Source: a virus
IMG/VR virus record: IMGVR_UViG_3300023174_000130
Coordinates: 1-64,000 of that record
Length of the DNA stretch: 64,000 nucleotides
Reading direction: 5' to 3' (one strand)
Shown: positions 37,124-45,654 of the stretch, one piece after another
Numbering within the stretch: position 1 is the stretch's first letter
Layout of the letters: each line of letters opens with the position of its first letter
Made by a program: the position numbers and the translations under genes
Notes under the pieces: model-generated
What the model saw: only the letters and a program-made list of their open reading frames with translations
What the model was told of the DNA's origin: nothing
Database searches by the model: none

Positions 37124-38572
37124 TTAGATGGTGTTACCGTGGAGGTTGGTAACTCTGGTCAAGCGGTAGTATTGGTTGAGACCGGCAGTCAAGGTATCAG
37201 CGTCAGGGACGTTGTTGCTATTGAGAACATATGGGTTAGCAACTACACCATAACGGGTCTTGAAGGCAATACGAGGTTGGAAAGTATTTGGATCAACTGC
37301 ACGTACCATTTGTAGCGGAACGTATGGGCAGTAGAACAATCCAGCATCATATGGCGATTCACCCTTATAACCAGCAACGAAGAAGTTATAACCGAGTGGG
37401 CTATATGGATCAATGTAAACCTTGATCTTACCACTTAGAACACCAGCAAAGGTGCTTTGAGTATCATCAGCATTGATTTGTGGTGAGATGGCGGGGCTTA
37501 GGCTCATGAATCCAGACATGGCGAGGGCAGCTGCGGTATCGCTATCGCAGATGATAAAGTTGCCCTTACCACGGCGGGTTTCCTTGGCGATTGCATTGCA
37601 TTCGCGTTCGATTTGGAAACTTAGACCACGGAAACGTTCAGCAGACCAACGGCCATCTGAATCGTCATCAAGATCATAGGTTCCCTTGGATGTGAGGTCG
37701 GTTTGTTGTGAACCGCTCTTAGCAACGTAGTAAATGGTCTTGACGATTTCACGGTTGATTTCGGCAAGAATTTCGGTGCTGAGAAGATTGGCCAACTCTG
37801 CTTCGGCATCTAGACCGTGAACAGCCTTGAGATCTTGGGCAAGTTCGACGGTATAGTTGCTGCTTAGAGCACGGGTCTTGGCTTGTACAGCAACGCGGTC
37901 GATGCTGAATGCCATTTGGTTCCAAGAACCATATTGTGGATTGGTGTAGCCACCAGTACCACCAGCAGAGAAACTTAGTGGATTGTTGCCGATACCTTCA
38001 CCATTGGAAGTCAACATAGCGCGAAGATTTTGAAGTTCTGCAGCGCTAGGAACAACGCCATTATTAAAATTGTAACCAGCTGATAGACCCTTAGAGCTGG
38101 CAAAGGTTGATCCCAAAGTCCAACCTGAACCACCGTAAGATGCTTGTGGCTCTTGGAACATGGCTTCAACATAGCCCGATTGGCTATAGGTCTTACCAGA
38201 ACCAGCGTATTGGTAATTAGCACGCATAGCAAAGATGAGGCCGGTTGGAGCGGTCATTGGTTGAACGCCGCAGATGTCGTATGCCATTAGGTTTGGCATA
38301 GAACGACGAATGAGGCTGATTAGAACGGGATCATAACCAGATACTGCACCGGTATTATATCCGGTTGAAGTGGCTGGTCCACCAAGGTTAGCATTGCCAC
38401 CCATATCTTCATAAAGATGTTGTTGGCGAAGAGCTTGTTCTTGGTTTTCCAAAAGAACTGCGGTGACTTTCTTGCGATAGTCATCTTTGATTGCGGGAAG
38501 GGCTTCGTGACTTAAGACAGGATCCCACTTTTCTGTGAGAATGTCATATGGTGTGTTTTCTTGAAAATTCAT
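37124..38572 (-). CDS. 23: Major capsid protein gp23
   Basis: 482 residues (T4 precursor: 521). SLIRRSMPNLMAYDICGVQPMTAPTGLIFAMRA matches T4 MVRRAIPNLIAFDICGVQPMNSPTGQVFALRA, and YTVELAQDLKAVHGLDAEAEL and STFAGVLSGKIKVYIDPYSP also follow T4. HK97-fold, forms the icosahedral head. The N-terminal ~65 residues are probably removed by gp21, by analogy with T4. It has a late octamer and AGGAG 12 bases before ATG. Codon use is more G/C-rich than in its neighbours, as expected for a highly expressed gene. Confidence 0.97.
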   Translation of the reverse strand: MNFQENTPYDILTEKWDPVLSHEALPAIKDDYRKKVTAVLLENQEQALRQQHLYEDMGGNANLGGPATSTGYNTGAVSGYDPVLISLIRRSMPNLMAYDICGVQPMTAPTGLIFAMRANYQYAGSGKTYSQSGYVEAMFQEPQASYGGSGWTLGSTFASSKGLSAGYNFNNGVVPSAAELQNLRAMLTSNGEGIGNNPLSFSAGGTGGYTNPQYGSWNQMAFSIDRVAVQAKTRALSSNYTVELAQDLKAVHGLDAEAELANLLSTEILAEINREIVKTIYYVAKSGSQQTDLTSKGTYDLDDDSDGRWSAERFRGLSFQIERECNAIAKETRRGKGNFIICDSDTAAALAMSGFMSLSPAISPQINADDTQSTFAGVLSGKIKVYIDPYSPLGYNFFVAGYKGESPYDAGLFYCPYVPLQMVRAVDPNTFQPRIAFKTRYGVVANPYVLNSNNVPDADTLTAGLNQYYRLTRVTNLHGNTI

Positions 38573-38602
38573 TGTAGTTATTATCTCCTAATTGAGTAAA
38601 AT

Positions 38603-38610
38603 TATTTAGT
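38603..38610 (-). promoter_or_regulatory. Late promoter octamer ACTAAATA for gene 23
   Basis: The sequence TACTAAATAATTT lies 30 bases before the gp23 ATG, and the same core precedes gene 22. AGGAG follows in the leader. Confidence 0.5.
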
Positions 38611-38621
38611 AAAGTGAAAGT

Positions 38622-39650
38622 TTAGACTTTTTTATTGAGTCTACCAAGTGCACCAGCGTAGTTTTCTACGAGGTTTGTTGATGTTTGTTTGACGGGAACG
38701 AAAGTTTGTTCTGGTTCAATGTTTCTTGAGGAAACTGGACGAGAACGAGTTAGGTAGTTTTCACGAATAGCAACAAGCTTTTCGCGGTATTCTTCGGGGC
38801 TGGTAAAGGCTACATTTTCCATTAGATTTTGTAGCTTAACAATTTGTGTATCTGCAAGTTCTCTGGTTTCAGCAACAAAGATGCCTGCGCATTCTGTCAA
38901 AGAAACTTCTTTCTTGAGGTTCATATTGTACTTAACGGCTTCATTGAGCTTAGCTTCTAGTTCGCGGTTTGAAGCATAGAGTTCATCAAGAACATTGTAC
39001 TTCTCGGCAGGAACGTCGATGTAGTGGTTTTCAAAGAGGTTCTTGAGACCGCTGATGAAGTTTTCTGCAATTTGTGTTTTGACACCTTGCTCAACTGCAA
39101 CAGCATTGTCAGTCATCCATTCTTCGACAACATAATCTAGATAGTCGTCAACCTTCTCAACTAGAGATTCGGTGACATTATCAAGATAATTCTTTACATT
39201 GCCATCAACATTTTCTAGAATCTTAGCAACTTTGGTTTCAACACGTTCAGTAACGGCTGCTTCAAAGATAGCTTCTAGTTGATTGATGAGCGATGGGGAA
39301 ACGTCTTCGCCAAGAAGAGAAATCAAAGCATCATGAAATTCTGCTTTTAATTCTTCGTTGGTTTCAACGGGTTCATCTTCGCCACCTTCTTCTACTTCTT
39401 CAGTTTCTTCTTCAGACTCATCAGAAGAAGATTGCTTGGGAGCAGCGGCCATTCCAGCTGAAGCAGACATTGTTGCGGGAACTCCGGGCTTACCAATTCC
39501 GGCCATGACGGCAGGAATGCCAGCAACAATGGGTGATGCAATTTGGGAGCCTCTTCCCGACATATCTCTGTCTGAGCCACCAGCGGACATTGGATATCCA
39601 GCCATGGCTGCGTTTTCTTCTGTAATATTATTCTTGCGTGTGTTTTTCAT
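38622..39650 (-). CDS. 22: Prohead core scaffolding protein gp22
   Basis: 342 residues (T4: 269). VDDYLDYVVEEWMTDNAVAVEQGVKTQIAENFISGLKNLFENHYIDVP (here in parts at about residues 170-215) is the hallmark of gp22. The N-terminal 100 residues are Gly/Ala/Met-rich and acidic, longer than T4. It builds the inner core around which gp23 assembles, and is then degraded by gp21. It has a late octamer and an AAGGA site. Confidence 0.93.
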   Translation of the reverse strand: MKNTRKNNITEENAAMAGYPMSAGGSDRDMSGRGSQIASPIVAGIPAVMAGIGKPGVPATMSASAGMAAAPKQSSSDESEEETEEVEEGGEDEPVETNEELKAEFHDALISLLGEDVSPSLINQLEAIFEAAVTERVETKVAKILENVDGNVKNYLDNVTESLVEKVDDYLDYVVEEWMTDNAVAVEQGVKTQIAENFISGLKNLFENHYIDVPAEKYNVLDELYASNRELEAKLNEAVKYNMNLKKEVSLTECAGIFVAETRELADTQIVKLQNLMENVAFTSPEEYREKLVAIRENYLTRSRPVSSRNIEPEQTFVPVKQTSTNLVENYAGALGRLNKKV

Positions 39651-39670
39651 AAAAAGGAATCCTTGTAAAT

Positions 39671-39678
39671 TATTTAGT
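39671..39678 (-). promoter_or_regulatory. Late promoter octamer ACTAAATA for gene 22
   Basis: TACTAAATAATTT 20 bases before the gp22 ATG, with AAGGA in the leader. Confidence 0.5.
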
Positions 39679-39689
39679 AGTTTTAATAG

Positions 39690-40430
39690 TTATGGAATTT
39701 TATAACCCTTAGATCTCAAACCTTTAATCTCTTCTTGTCTTCTGGCCTGTCTTATAGCGTTATCTTGGTCTCTCTCGGAGAAACGTTGAAGTTCATCTTC
39801 ACGCTTAGCTTGCTTTATGGCATCATCTTGTTCTTTATTCGGGTCATATGGTTTTCGTTCAGATTTTGCTTGTCCGGGTATTGCAAGAGCAGTCCATGGA
39901 CTTCCTGCTCCTTGTGCAGCCAATTCTTGGGTACTTCTACCAATTTTCTTCATATTGGCATCAAACCAATTAGCACCACTTATATCTGAAACTTGTCTCA
40001 AAAGTGTTGATGCTGCGCCGGGAACAGCGGAAACTAATCCTGAGCCAATTGCACCTACTACACCACCAAGAACAGGAATATTACCAACACCGGATGCATT
40101 CATGGCTTTTGCTGCCAGACCACCAAGTTTTTGTGCCCCAGATGCATCAAGCAAATCGGCAGCATAATCAGCAGCTTTTCCTACACCATATAATCCAGTT
40201 GCAACAACTTCTGGACTTAGTGAAACTCCAGCAACATTAAAATCTTCGGTGTCCCCAAACAATACATTTGGTTCTTTTTTCTTGCCTTTTGGTTCAGGTG
40301 TGCCAACGCCCATTCCTGGGTCAGAACCAGTAATTGATTTAAATGTTTTTTCTTTGGTTTTTTCTTCAAATATTTTATTATTTAAAGATTCAACCAAATA
40401 TAACTTGGCTTGTTCTGGTAGGTGAGACAT
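39690..40430 (-). CDS. Unknown protein between prohead protease and scaffold
   Basis: 246 residues, not recognised. Residues about 85-140 are Gly/Ala/Val-rich and weakly hydrophobic (IPVLGGVVGAIGSGLVSAVPGAAS). The C-terminal 60 residues are charged and helical with two copies of a DxAIxQAxRxxE motif (DDAIKQAKREDE and DNAIRQARRQEE). The ATG overlaps the gp21 stop as TAATG. The operon position suggests a prohead core or internal head protein; there is no such gene between 21 and 22 in T4. Confidence 0.6.
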   Translation of the reverse strand: MSHLPEQAKLYLVESLNNKIFEEKTKEKTFKSITGSDPGMGVGTPEPKGKKKEPNVLFGDTEDFNVAGVSLSPEVVATGLYGVGKAADYAADLLDASGAQKLGGLAAKAMNASGVGNIPVLGGVVGAIGSGLVSAVPGAASTLLRQVSDISGANWFDANMKKIGRSTQELAAQGAGSPWTALAIPGQAKSERKPYDPNKEQDDAIKQAKREDELQRFSERDQDNAIRQARRQEEIKGLRSKGYKIP

Positions 40431-41077
40431 TATTTTATTTTACGGAAATATTCTTCAAATACGTTGACAATATTTCTATTAAGAAGTCTGGAAGGTGATG
40501 TTTTAATAAGTTTTCTTGCTTCGGCAGCTTCTCTTTCTTGCCATGATCCTTCTACAAACATCCATTCTCTGCCTTCCATGATACCGTTTACAAAGGCATT
40601 TGGAGCAGATGGATCGGCAACAATATCAATAGCGGCCAACATAAAGTCTTCTTGAACTTCTTGATAACCATTCTTAGCTTTTAGAGAACCCATACCACGA
40701 GTTGATACACCAAGTTGCGCACCCTCATCGATAAGATTTTTTACAATCTTTCCCATTGGGGTATCTAAAACTTTAGCTTTACCATAGATGTTTTGACCAT
40801 CTTCATGGAGTTCTTTGACAATGTGAGATACTCGGTCAAGATTGACTGTTGGGCCAGTTGGATGATTCAATTCACCTAATGCACGACCTTTATCAACATA
40901 CTCATTGATATAACGCTTGCACTCTTTTAATAGAGTACCTTGTGGATAAATGCGACCATTGCGGTTTTTTACGCCAGATTGCATGAAGACACCTTCAATA
41001 AAGTAGGTCTTTTCACCATTTCCTACATTCTCTTTGATGTACTTAATGTCTTCTGTTAGTTCCGTGATTAGCTTCAT
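40430..41077 (-). CDS. 21: Prohead protease gp21
   Basis: 215 residues (T4: 212). Serine protease of the herpesvirus assemblin-like fold. GVKNRNGRIYPQGTL, the His motif GELNHP (about 68-73) and the Ser motif LGVSTRGMGS (about 122-131) are visible. It cleaves the scaffold and capsid precursors during head maturation. It overlaps genes on both sides (ATGA upstream, TAATG downstream). Confidence 0.95.
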   Translation of the reverse strand: MKLITELTEDIKYIKENVGNGEKTYFIEGVFMQSGVKNRNGRIYPQGTLLKECKRYINEYVDKGRALGELNHPTGPTVNLDRVSHIVKELHEDGQNIYGKAKVLDTPMGKIVKNLIDEGAQLGVSTRGMGSLKAKNGYQEVQEDFMLAAIDIVADPSAPNAFVNGIMEGREWMFVEGSWQEREAAEARKLIKTSPSRLLNRNIVNVFEEYFRKIK

Positions 41078-41238
41078 TCTTGTTCTTTCTTGCCTAAAAT
41101 GGTTTTGGCAACAGTTTTGTACTGTTCTTGTAGACGTTGCCCTACCTTGTTATAAAGAACCTTTGAGGTTTCATTTTTAAAGGATACGGCGTTTTCTTGT
41201 ACTACACTTTTGATCATTTGGCGGATGTTGTTTTTCAT
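41074..41238 (-). CDS. 54-residue prohead core-like protein
   Basis: MKNNIRQMIKSVVQ... is a 54-residue basic helical protein, ending KTILGKKEQE. Its ATG overlaps the upstream stop as ATGA and its TGA overlaps the gp21 ATG as ATGA, so it fills the whole gap exactly. Its N-terminus (MKNNIRQMIKSVVQEN) resembles that of the next gene (MKNITTTLLKNSIEGL). Position corresponds to the T4 67/68 genes between 20 and 21, so it is probably a small prohead core component. Confidence 0.75.
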   Translation of the reverse strand: MKNNIRQMIKSVVQENAVSFKNETSKVLYNKVGQRLQEQYKTVAKTILGKKEQE

Positions 41239-41648
41239 ATTAAATTTTTTACTTTCTGTGAAAATGTTAGATGTTGTTTTAAAGCTTCTTCATTTGTTAA
41301 AATCTCTGATACCATTTTTTGTCTATTTTCAGGACTCAAAGATTCAAAAAGTTTTTTTAACAAAACTACATCAGACTCTGAGATATTTATACTAAAACCA
41401 TTTTTAAATTTATGTATTCCTGGATTAAAATTTTCTGTAAAATCAATAAATTCTTTTAATTCAACAGAATCAAGCGTTTGTTCTTCAGTATATAATAACT
41501 TTTTAGATACATTATTTTTGACTTGTAAAAAGCTCTCATGAAGTTTTATTGCCAAAGCTTGAGTTAAATTTTGTTTAAAAAATTTCTCATTTTTGGATAG
41601 CAATCCTTCGATGCTGTTTTTCAATAATGTAGTGGTGATATTTTTCAT
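41235..41648 (-). CDS. Prohead core protein, gp67/gp68-like by position
   Basis: 137 residues, helical. FFKQNLTQALAIKLHESFLQVKNNVSKKLL near the N-terminus resembles the small prohead core proteins of T4-like phages, and length fits T4 gp68 (141). It follows gene 20 and precedes 21, as 67 and 68 do in T4. The sequence itself gives only weak support for which of the two it is. Confidence 0.6.
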   Translation of the reverse strand: MKNITTTLLKNSIEGLLSKNEKFFKQNLTQALAIKLHESFLQVKNNVSKKLLYTEEQTLDSVELKEFIDFTENFNPGIHKFKNGFSINISESDVVLLKKLFESLSPENRQKMVSEILTNEEALKQHLTFSQKVKNLI

Positions 41649-41649
41649 A

Positions 41650-43212
41650 TTACTGAGGCTGGCTTTCTTGGGCTTGTGCTGCTTGCTGTGCAGCCATTGC
41701 TGCCTGCTCCTGTGCTATTCGCTGTCTGTCAATCTGCATTTGTTTTTCTAGTTCAATCAGATCTTCAGGCAAATATTTTAAGATATGTGTTTTTACATAA
41801 TCTGTAGAGAAATACTTACCAATGTATGGCTCAACAAAAGAAAGCATCTTTACACGCTCTGAAAGAATTTCTGCTTCTTTGAGATCCCAGAAATAATTGT
41901 CCGTATTGAAAACTACTTTGATATCTGTTTTAAGTTGTCTCCAGTCCTCATCGGTCATTACTCCTTTAAGAAGCAACTGAACTCTGAGCGTATCCAAGAA
42001 TAACTTGGAGAACTGGAATCTCAATCTATCTATAAACTTATAAAACTTAATCTCTTCACGTGTGATCTCGGTAGATCTACCCATGTTAAAACCATTGCTT
42101 TCTGGAGTCAAGCGGCTTAGCGGTACATTAAGTGCACCGTAAAGTTTCTTTTTGAAATATTCAGCATCTTCAATTTGAGAGAGTGATTGTGCTCCCGGCA
42201 AGGTAGTGATCTCTGTACCACGTGATCCTTCACGGCGAGGCAACCAATAGTCTTCCAGAACAGACATGAATTTGCGCTCATCTCTGATTTCACCAGTATC
42301 TTGGTTATAAATTAACCGAGTGCGGAAACGGCTCATCATATCACGCATATATTGTTCGGCTTTTTGTTTTGGAAGCTGACCAACGTCTACGTAAAATACT
42401 CTTCTTTCTGGGGCACGAGCAATTCTATAAACAAGCAATGCATCTTCCATTTGACGCAACATGTTTAGTGGTCTGATTGCTTTATGCAAATAACCCAAAA
42501 CTCGCTTGCTGTTTAGATCTACCAATCCAGATGGAACATAAACAACGCTATCCAAAGATAGATGAAGACCTTGTGGTCCGGTCATGATATAAGATTCTTT
42601 ATCTGTATTTGTATACACATAAAATTCTTCAATATCTTTGACTAACTGAACAGGAGTTCCGTTTGTCCCCTTATCCATTTCTTTTTTGAGCTTACGGATT
42701 TTTTTAATCTTTAATGGATCAATTGGAATAATTTCCTGAATGCCTTCCATTGGCAAATCTTTATCAATTACAAGATTATAATAGATCTTGGAATCAATAT
42801 ACCAACGACGGAAAGTTTCATACGATCTGTGATTAAAATCTAATAGATGAAGAATTGTTTCAAATTCTTTGTATATTTTTGTTTTAATATTTTCTGAAAT
42901 ATTGCAGTTTGATAAATCTAATTTTACTGGCTTATGATCAGTACCTGGAACAATTGCGGCATTTACAATTTCATCAATAGCATTATCTAGTTCTGGATAT
43001 ACCGACATATTACGATACTGAATTACAGATTGCTGTTCGTCACGCATTGTTGCAGCGTAATCAAGAGCAGTTCCAAAAAATCCACCAGCTTCAACAGTTA
43101 CAGTACCATCAAACATCTCTGGAGCAGCAAATGCCTGTATTGCTTGCTCTCGGGCATCAGCCTTTGTTGGCTGTTTTTTTCCAAACTGAAATCCAAATAT
43201 ATCAATTTCCAT
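41650..43212 (-). CDS. 20: Portal vertex protein gp20
   Basis: 520 residues (T4: 524). MSVYPELDNAIDEIVNAAIV, NLVIDKDLPMEGIQEIIPIDPLKIKKIRK, and DYWLPRREGSRGTEITTLPG are the conserved gp20 blocks; the last is used as a marker segment for T4-like phages. Twelve copies form the portal at the unique vertex, which is the docking site of the terminase and of the neck. C-terminus is Gln/Ala-rich. Confidence 0.97.
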   Translation of the reverse strand: MEIDIFGFQFGKKQPTKADAREQAIQAFAAPEMFDGTVTVEAGGFFGTALDYAATMRDEQQSVIQYRNMSVYPELDNAIDEIVNAAIVPGTDHKPVKLDLSNCNISENIKTKIYKEFETILHLLDFNHRSYETFRRWYIDSKIYYNLVIDKDLPMEGIQEIIPIDPLKIKKIRKLKKEMDKGTNGTPVQLVKDIEEFYVYTNTDKESYIMTGPQGLHLSLDSVVYVPSGLVDLNSKRVLGYLHKAIRPLNMLRQMEDALLVYRIARAPERRVFYVDVGQLPKQKAEQYMRDMMSRFRTRLIYNQDTGEIRDERKFMSVLEDYWLPRREGSRGTEITTLPGAQSLSQIEDAEYFKKKLYGALNVPLSRLTPESNGFNMGRSTEITREEIKFYKFIDRLRFQFSKLFLDTLRVQLLLKGVMTDEDWRQLKTDIKVVFNTDNYFWDLKEAEILSERVKMLSFVEPYIGKYFSTDYVKTHILKYLPEDLIELEKQMQIDRQRIAQEQAAMAAQQAAQAQESQPQ

Positions 43213-43220
43213 ATTTCACC

Positions 43221-43748
43221 TTAGTTTCTTCTTGTAACATTAGTTATCTCAATATAATCAAAAACAATGATAACGTTAAAACTATTTAACGTGTTTGGAT
43301 TACCCATGTTTAGATTTATTGGTTGAATTCCTGCAGGCCAACAGCCATGCAATTTATATTCTTTTAAAACAGAATTTGGTCCATCTTCACCATTTAAATT
43401 TAAATGTTGAATTTTCCAATTATCCGCTTTATATTTTTTTGGTAGTGTAGATTTATTCGTATCGTGATCATTTATAAGATTTTGCCACTTTTGAATTCTT
43501 CCCCAAAGATTATTTGATCCAGTATCGTCCCATGCAGTAAAAGACCACGTACCATAATCTTTTTCACCGGGATAATGAAATTTTCTACCAAAATAATCAT
43601 AGCTTATAGTCTTAGAAGCTGCATTAGGTACAGTAGCTGCTCTTACATGGAAGTCTGTAAATTTTCCACCTGTGGGAAAACTACCAATTATTTTAAATCG
43701 GTTAGATCTTGATCCTCCAAAGAAATTTGTTTTAAAATCTATGAGCAT
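43221..43748 (-). CDS. 19: Tail tube protein gp19, second copy
   Basis: 175 residues. FGGSRSNRFKIIG, KYKADNWKIQHLNLNG, HGCWPAGIQPINLNMG and FNVIIVFDYIEI parallel the neighbouring gp19 and T4's GLWPTNVGELQLDWD...LALDYWE. It is a clear paralogue of 43752-44294. The two could form different parts of the tube, or one could be an initiator or terminator of tube growth. Confidence 0.85.
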   Translation of the reverse strand: MLIDFKTNFFGGSRSNRFKIIGSFPTGGKFTDFHVRAATVPNAASKTISYDYFGRKFHYPGEKDYGTWSFTAWDDTGSNNLWGRIQKWQNLINDHDTNKSTLPKKYKADNWKIQHLNLNGEDGPNSVLKEYKLHGCWPAGIQPINLNMGNPNTLNSFNVIIVFDYIEITNVTRRN

Positions 43749-43751
43749 AGT

Positions 43752-44294
43752 TTAGCTATTGTAGTTGTCTTGAATTTTTAGATAATCAAAAGTAAGTGTT
43801 GCACTAAAACCAACGAAGCCAACTTCACCCATGTTAAGATTAATTTCACCAACAACTGATGGCCAGCATTTATACAAAGTAATTGTTTTTATAGGATTTC
43901 CGTTTAAATCCAATTGTTTTATTTGCCAAGTTGTTTGAAGAGTTTTATAGGAATAATCATTTCTAACAACTTTATGGGTATAATGGCCGTCCATTTGTTC
44001 CGACCAAGTATGTAATGCTTTCCAAATATTTTTAGTATTATTATCGTCGTAAATACCTATAGCCCAAGTACTATAAATTCTATCACCAGCATATGTGACC
44101 ATTCTTCCACGATATGGAACAGAAATAGTATTAATTTGAGTAGCTGGCAATGATGCAGATACTATTTTAAATGCTGCATCATTTTTATCAATACTAATTC
44201 CATTTGGCCATTTTGGCATAACCACGAACCTATTGGCACGGGTTCCACCGTTAAAACCATCTTTAAAATTAATTATTGAATTTTTTGATGGCAT
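43752..44294 (-). CDS. 19: Tail tube protein gp19
   Basis: 180 residues (T4: 163). NGGTRANRFVVMPKWPNG, RGRMVTYAGDRIYSTWAIGIYDD and LYKCWPSVVGEINLNMG...TLTFDYLKI match T4 gp19 in pattern. Hexameric rings stack to form the inner tube of the tail. ATG overlaps the sheath stop (TAATG). The second copy lies directly downstream. Confidence 0.9.
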   Translation of the reverse strand: MPSKNSIINFKDGFNGGTRANRFVVMPKWPNGISIDKNDAAFKIVSASLPATQINTISVPYRGRMVTYAGDRIYSTWAIGIYDDNNTKNIWKALHTWSEQMDGHYTHKVVRNDYSYKTLQTTWQIKQLDLNGNPIKTITLYKCWPSVVGEINLNMGEVGFVGFSATLTFDYLKIQDNYNS

Positions 44295-45619
44295 TATTGT
44301 GTTAGGGTTATATTAAGTATAAAGCTATCAATACTGAGAATTGGTTTAATTATTACTTGAATCGTCAATGATGAAGAGTTATCTGTATTGTTAGATGCAT
44401 CACATATAATTTGAGTTTTAGTATTGTCAATATATGGAGTAAATGGATCTATTGCATTATCTATTTCAGAAGTAATTTGTGCGCGGGTAGATGCATTATT
44501 TACATCAAATAGGTATTTCAATGCAATGGCATTAATAGCTTCTGACAAAGCTGAACGAAGTCTTGATGGGCCTATTCTTTCATCAGATGATACTACACCA
44601 GAAGAATTTGCTGTGGCTCCAACAACATCCGATCCTAAAAATTTAGGATTAAAGTTTACAAAGAAATTGACTCTATTATTTCTTAAAACTGTTTTTAAAT
44701 TATCAAACCAATCAATCGAATTTGATACATTTCCATTTAATACAGTTGCTCTATCTATACCGGCTACAGTTAAATACTGTTCATTTCGATTTAAAGCTCT
44801 GGTAAAGAATCCACCTACATCAGACACTGCTGGCAAAGTATATGTAATCTTACTGGTGCTTAATAATGAAGTTGTATCTAAATCTGTTACAGTTTTTAAA
44901 CCACAAACATTAAATATTCTATTAGCAACTTGTGTTCCAGTGACGTAAGCAGATGACCCGAATAAAGTTGCGTAGTTTGCCATAGTATAACCAGCTCCAG
45001 TAATTCCAGAACTATCGGCAATGCTTGGGAATATACCTACAGTATATGGTTGGTCTATTAACCATTGACATAATGTGGTTCCCGCTTGTTGGCCAATTAC
45101 TATATCAAAATAATTTTGCGAATCTATAATATATTGATCCAATCCAGCTGCAGATCCAGACAAAATCAAAGAACCACCATAAGCCATATAATTTATGGCA
45201 AACAACATATCTTTACCAGCAGCCAATGGTGTTAGACGAACAGAGTTGTTTTCTACTCCAGCAGTTTGAAAAAATCCATATGTTCCACCTGCGCCGGGAT
45301 CTGATACCAGACATGCTGTGACTCCACCCAATGAATTTAAATCTCCAATAAAATCTTGTGGTGTGGTATAAACAATATATTTGTCTAAAGTAGTGCCTTT
45401 AGCGGGAACGGTAGATCCTGTAGATCCCCATGTTCTGGAACGAGAGTATATTAACCATCCAAATAAGCCACCAGGATCATTGCCTGCAGCGCCTGAAAGA
45501 CCATTAAATGTCAAACCGCTGTTATATGTATTTCCGGTAATCATACCGGCTAACAGGGTATTGGTGGTACTTTCTGTCGAATATTGGTTAGAGCTTATAA
45601 AGGAGCTGAGTGATGGCAT
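44294..45619 (-). CDS. 18: Contractile tail sheath gp18 (short)
   Basis: 441 residues against 659 in T4 gp18. The C-terminal part has the conserved sheath pattern (RIGPSRLRSALSEAINAIALKYLFDVNN) and a final beta segment with ...VIIKPILSIDSFILNITL. The missing length is probably outer protrusion domains, which vary between phages. It is located between terminase gene 17 and tube gene 19, as in T4. AAGGAAA lies before ATG. Confidence 0.9.
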   Translation of the reverse strand: MPSLSSFISSNQYSTESTTNTLLAGMITGNTYNSGLTFNGLSGAAGNDPGGLFGWLIYSRSRTWGSTGSTVPAKGTTLDKYIVYTTPQDFIGDLNSLGGVTACLVSDPGAGGTYGFFQTAGVENNSVRLTPLAAGKDMLFAINYMAYGGSLILSGSAAGLDQYIIDSQNYFDIVIGQQAGTTLCQWLIDQPYTVGIFPSIADSSGITGAGYTMANYATLFGSSAYVTGTQVANRIFNVCGLKTVTDLDTTSLLSTSKITYTLPAVSDVGGFFTRALNRNEQYLTVAGIDRATVLNGNVSNSIDWFDNLKTVLRNNRVNFFVNFNPKFLGSDVVGATANSSGVVSSDERIGPSRLRSALSEAINAIALKYLFDVNNASTRAQITSEIDNAIDPFTPYIDNTKTQIICDASNNTDNSSSLTIQVIIKPILSIDSFILNITLTQ

Positions 45620-45642
45620 TTAATTTCCTTTTTCTGTCAAAA

Positions 45643-45650
45643 TATTTAGC
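45643..45650 (-). promoter_or_regulatory. Late promoter octamer GCTAAATA for gene 18
   Basis: GCTAAATATT, 23 bases before the sheath ATG, with AAGGAAA in the leader. It resets late transcription after gene 17. Confidence 0.5.
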
Positions 45651-45654
45651 ATTC

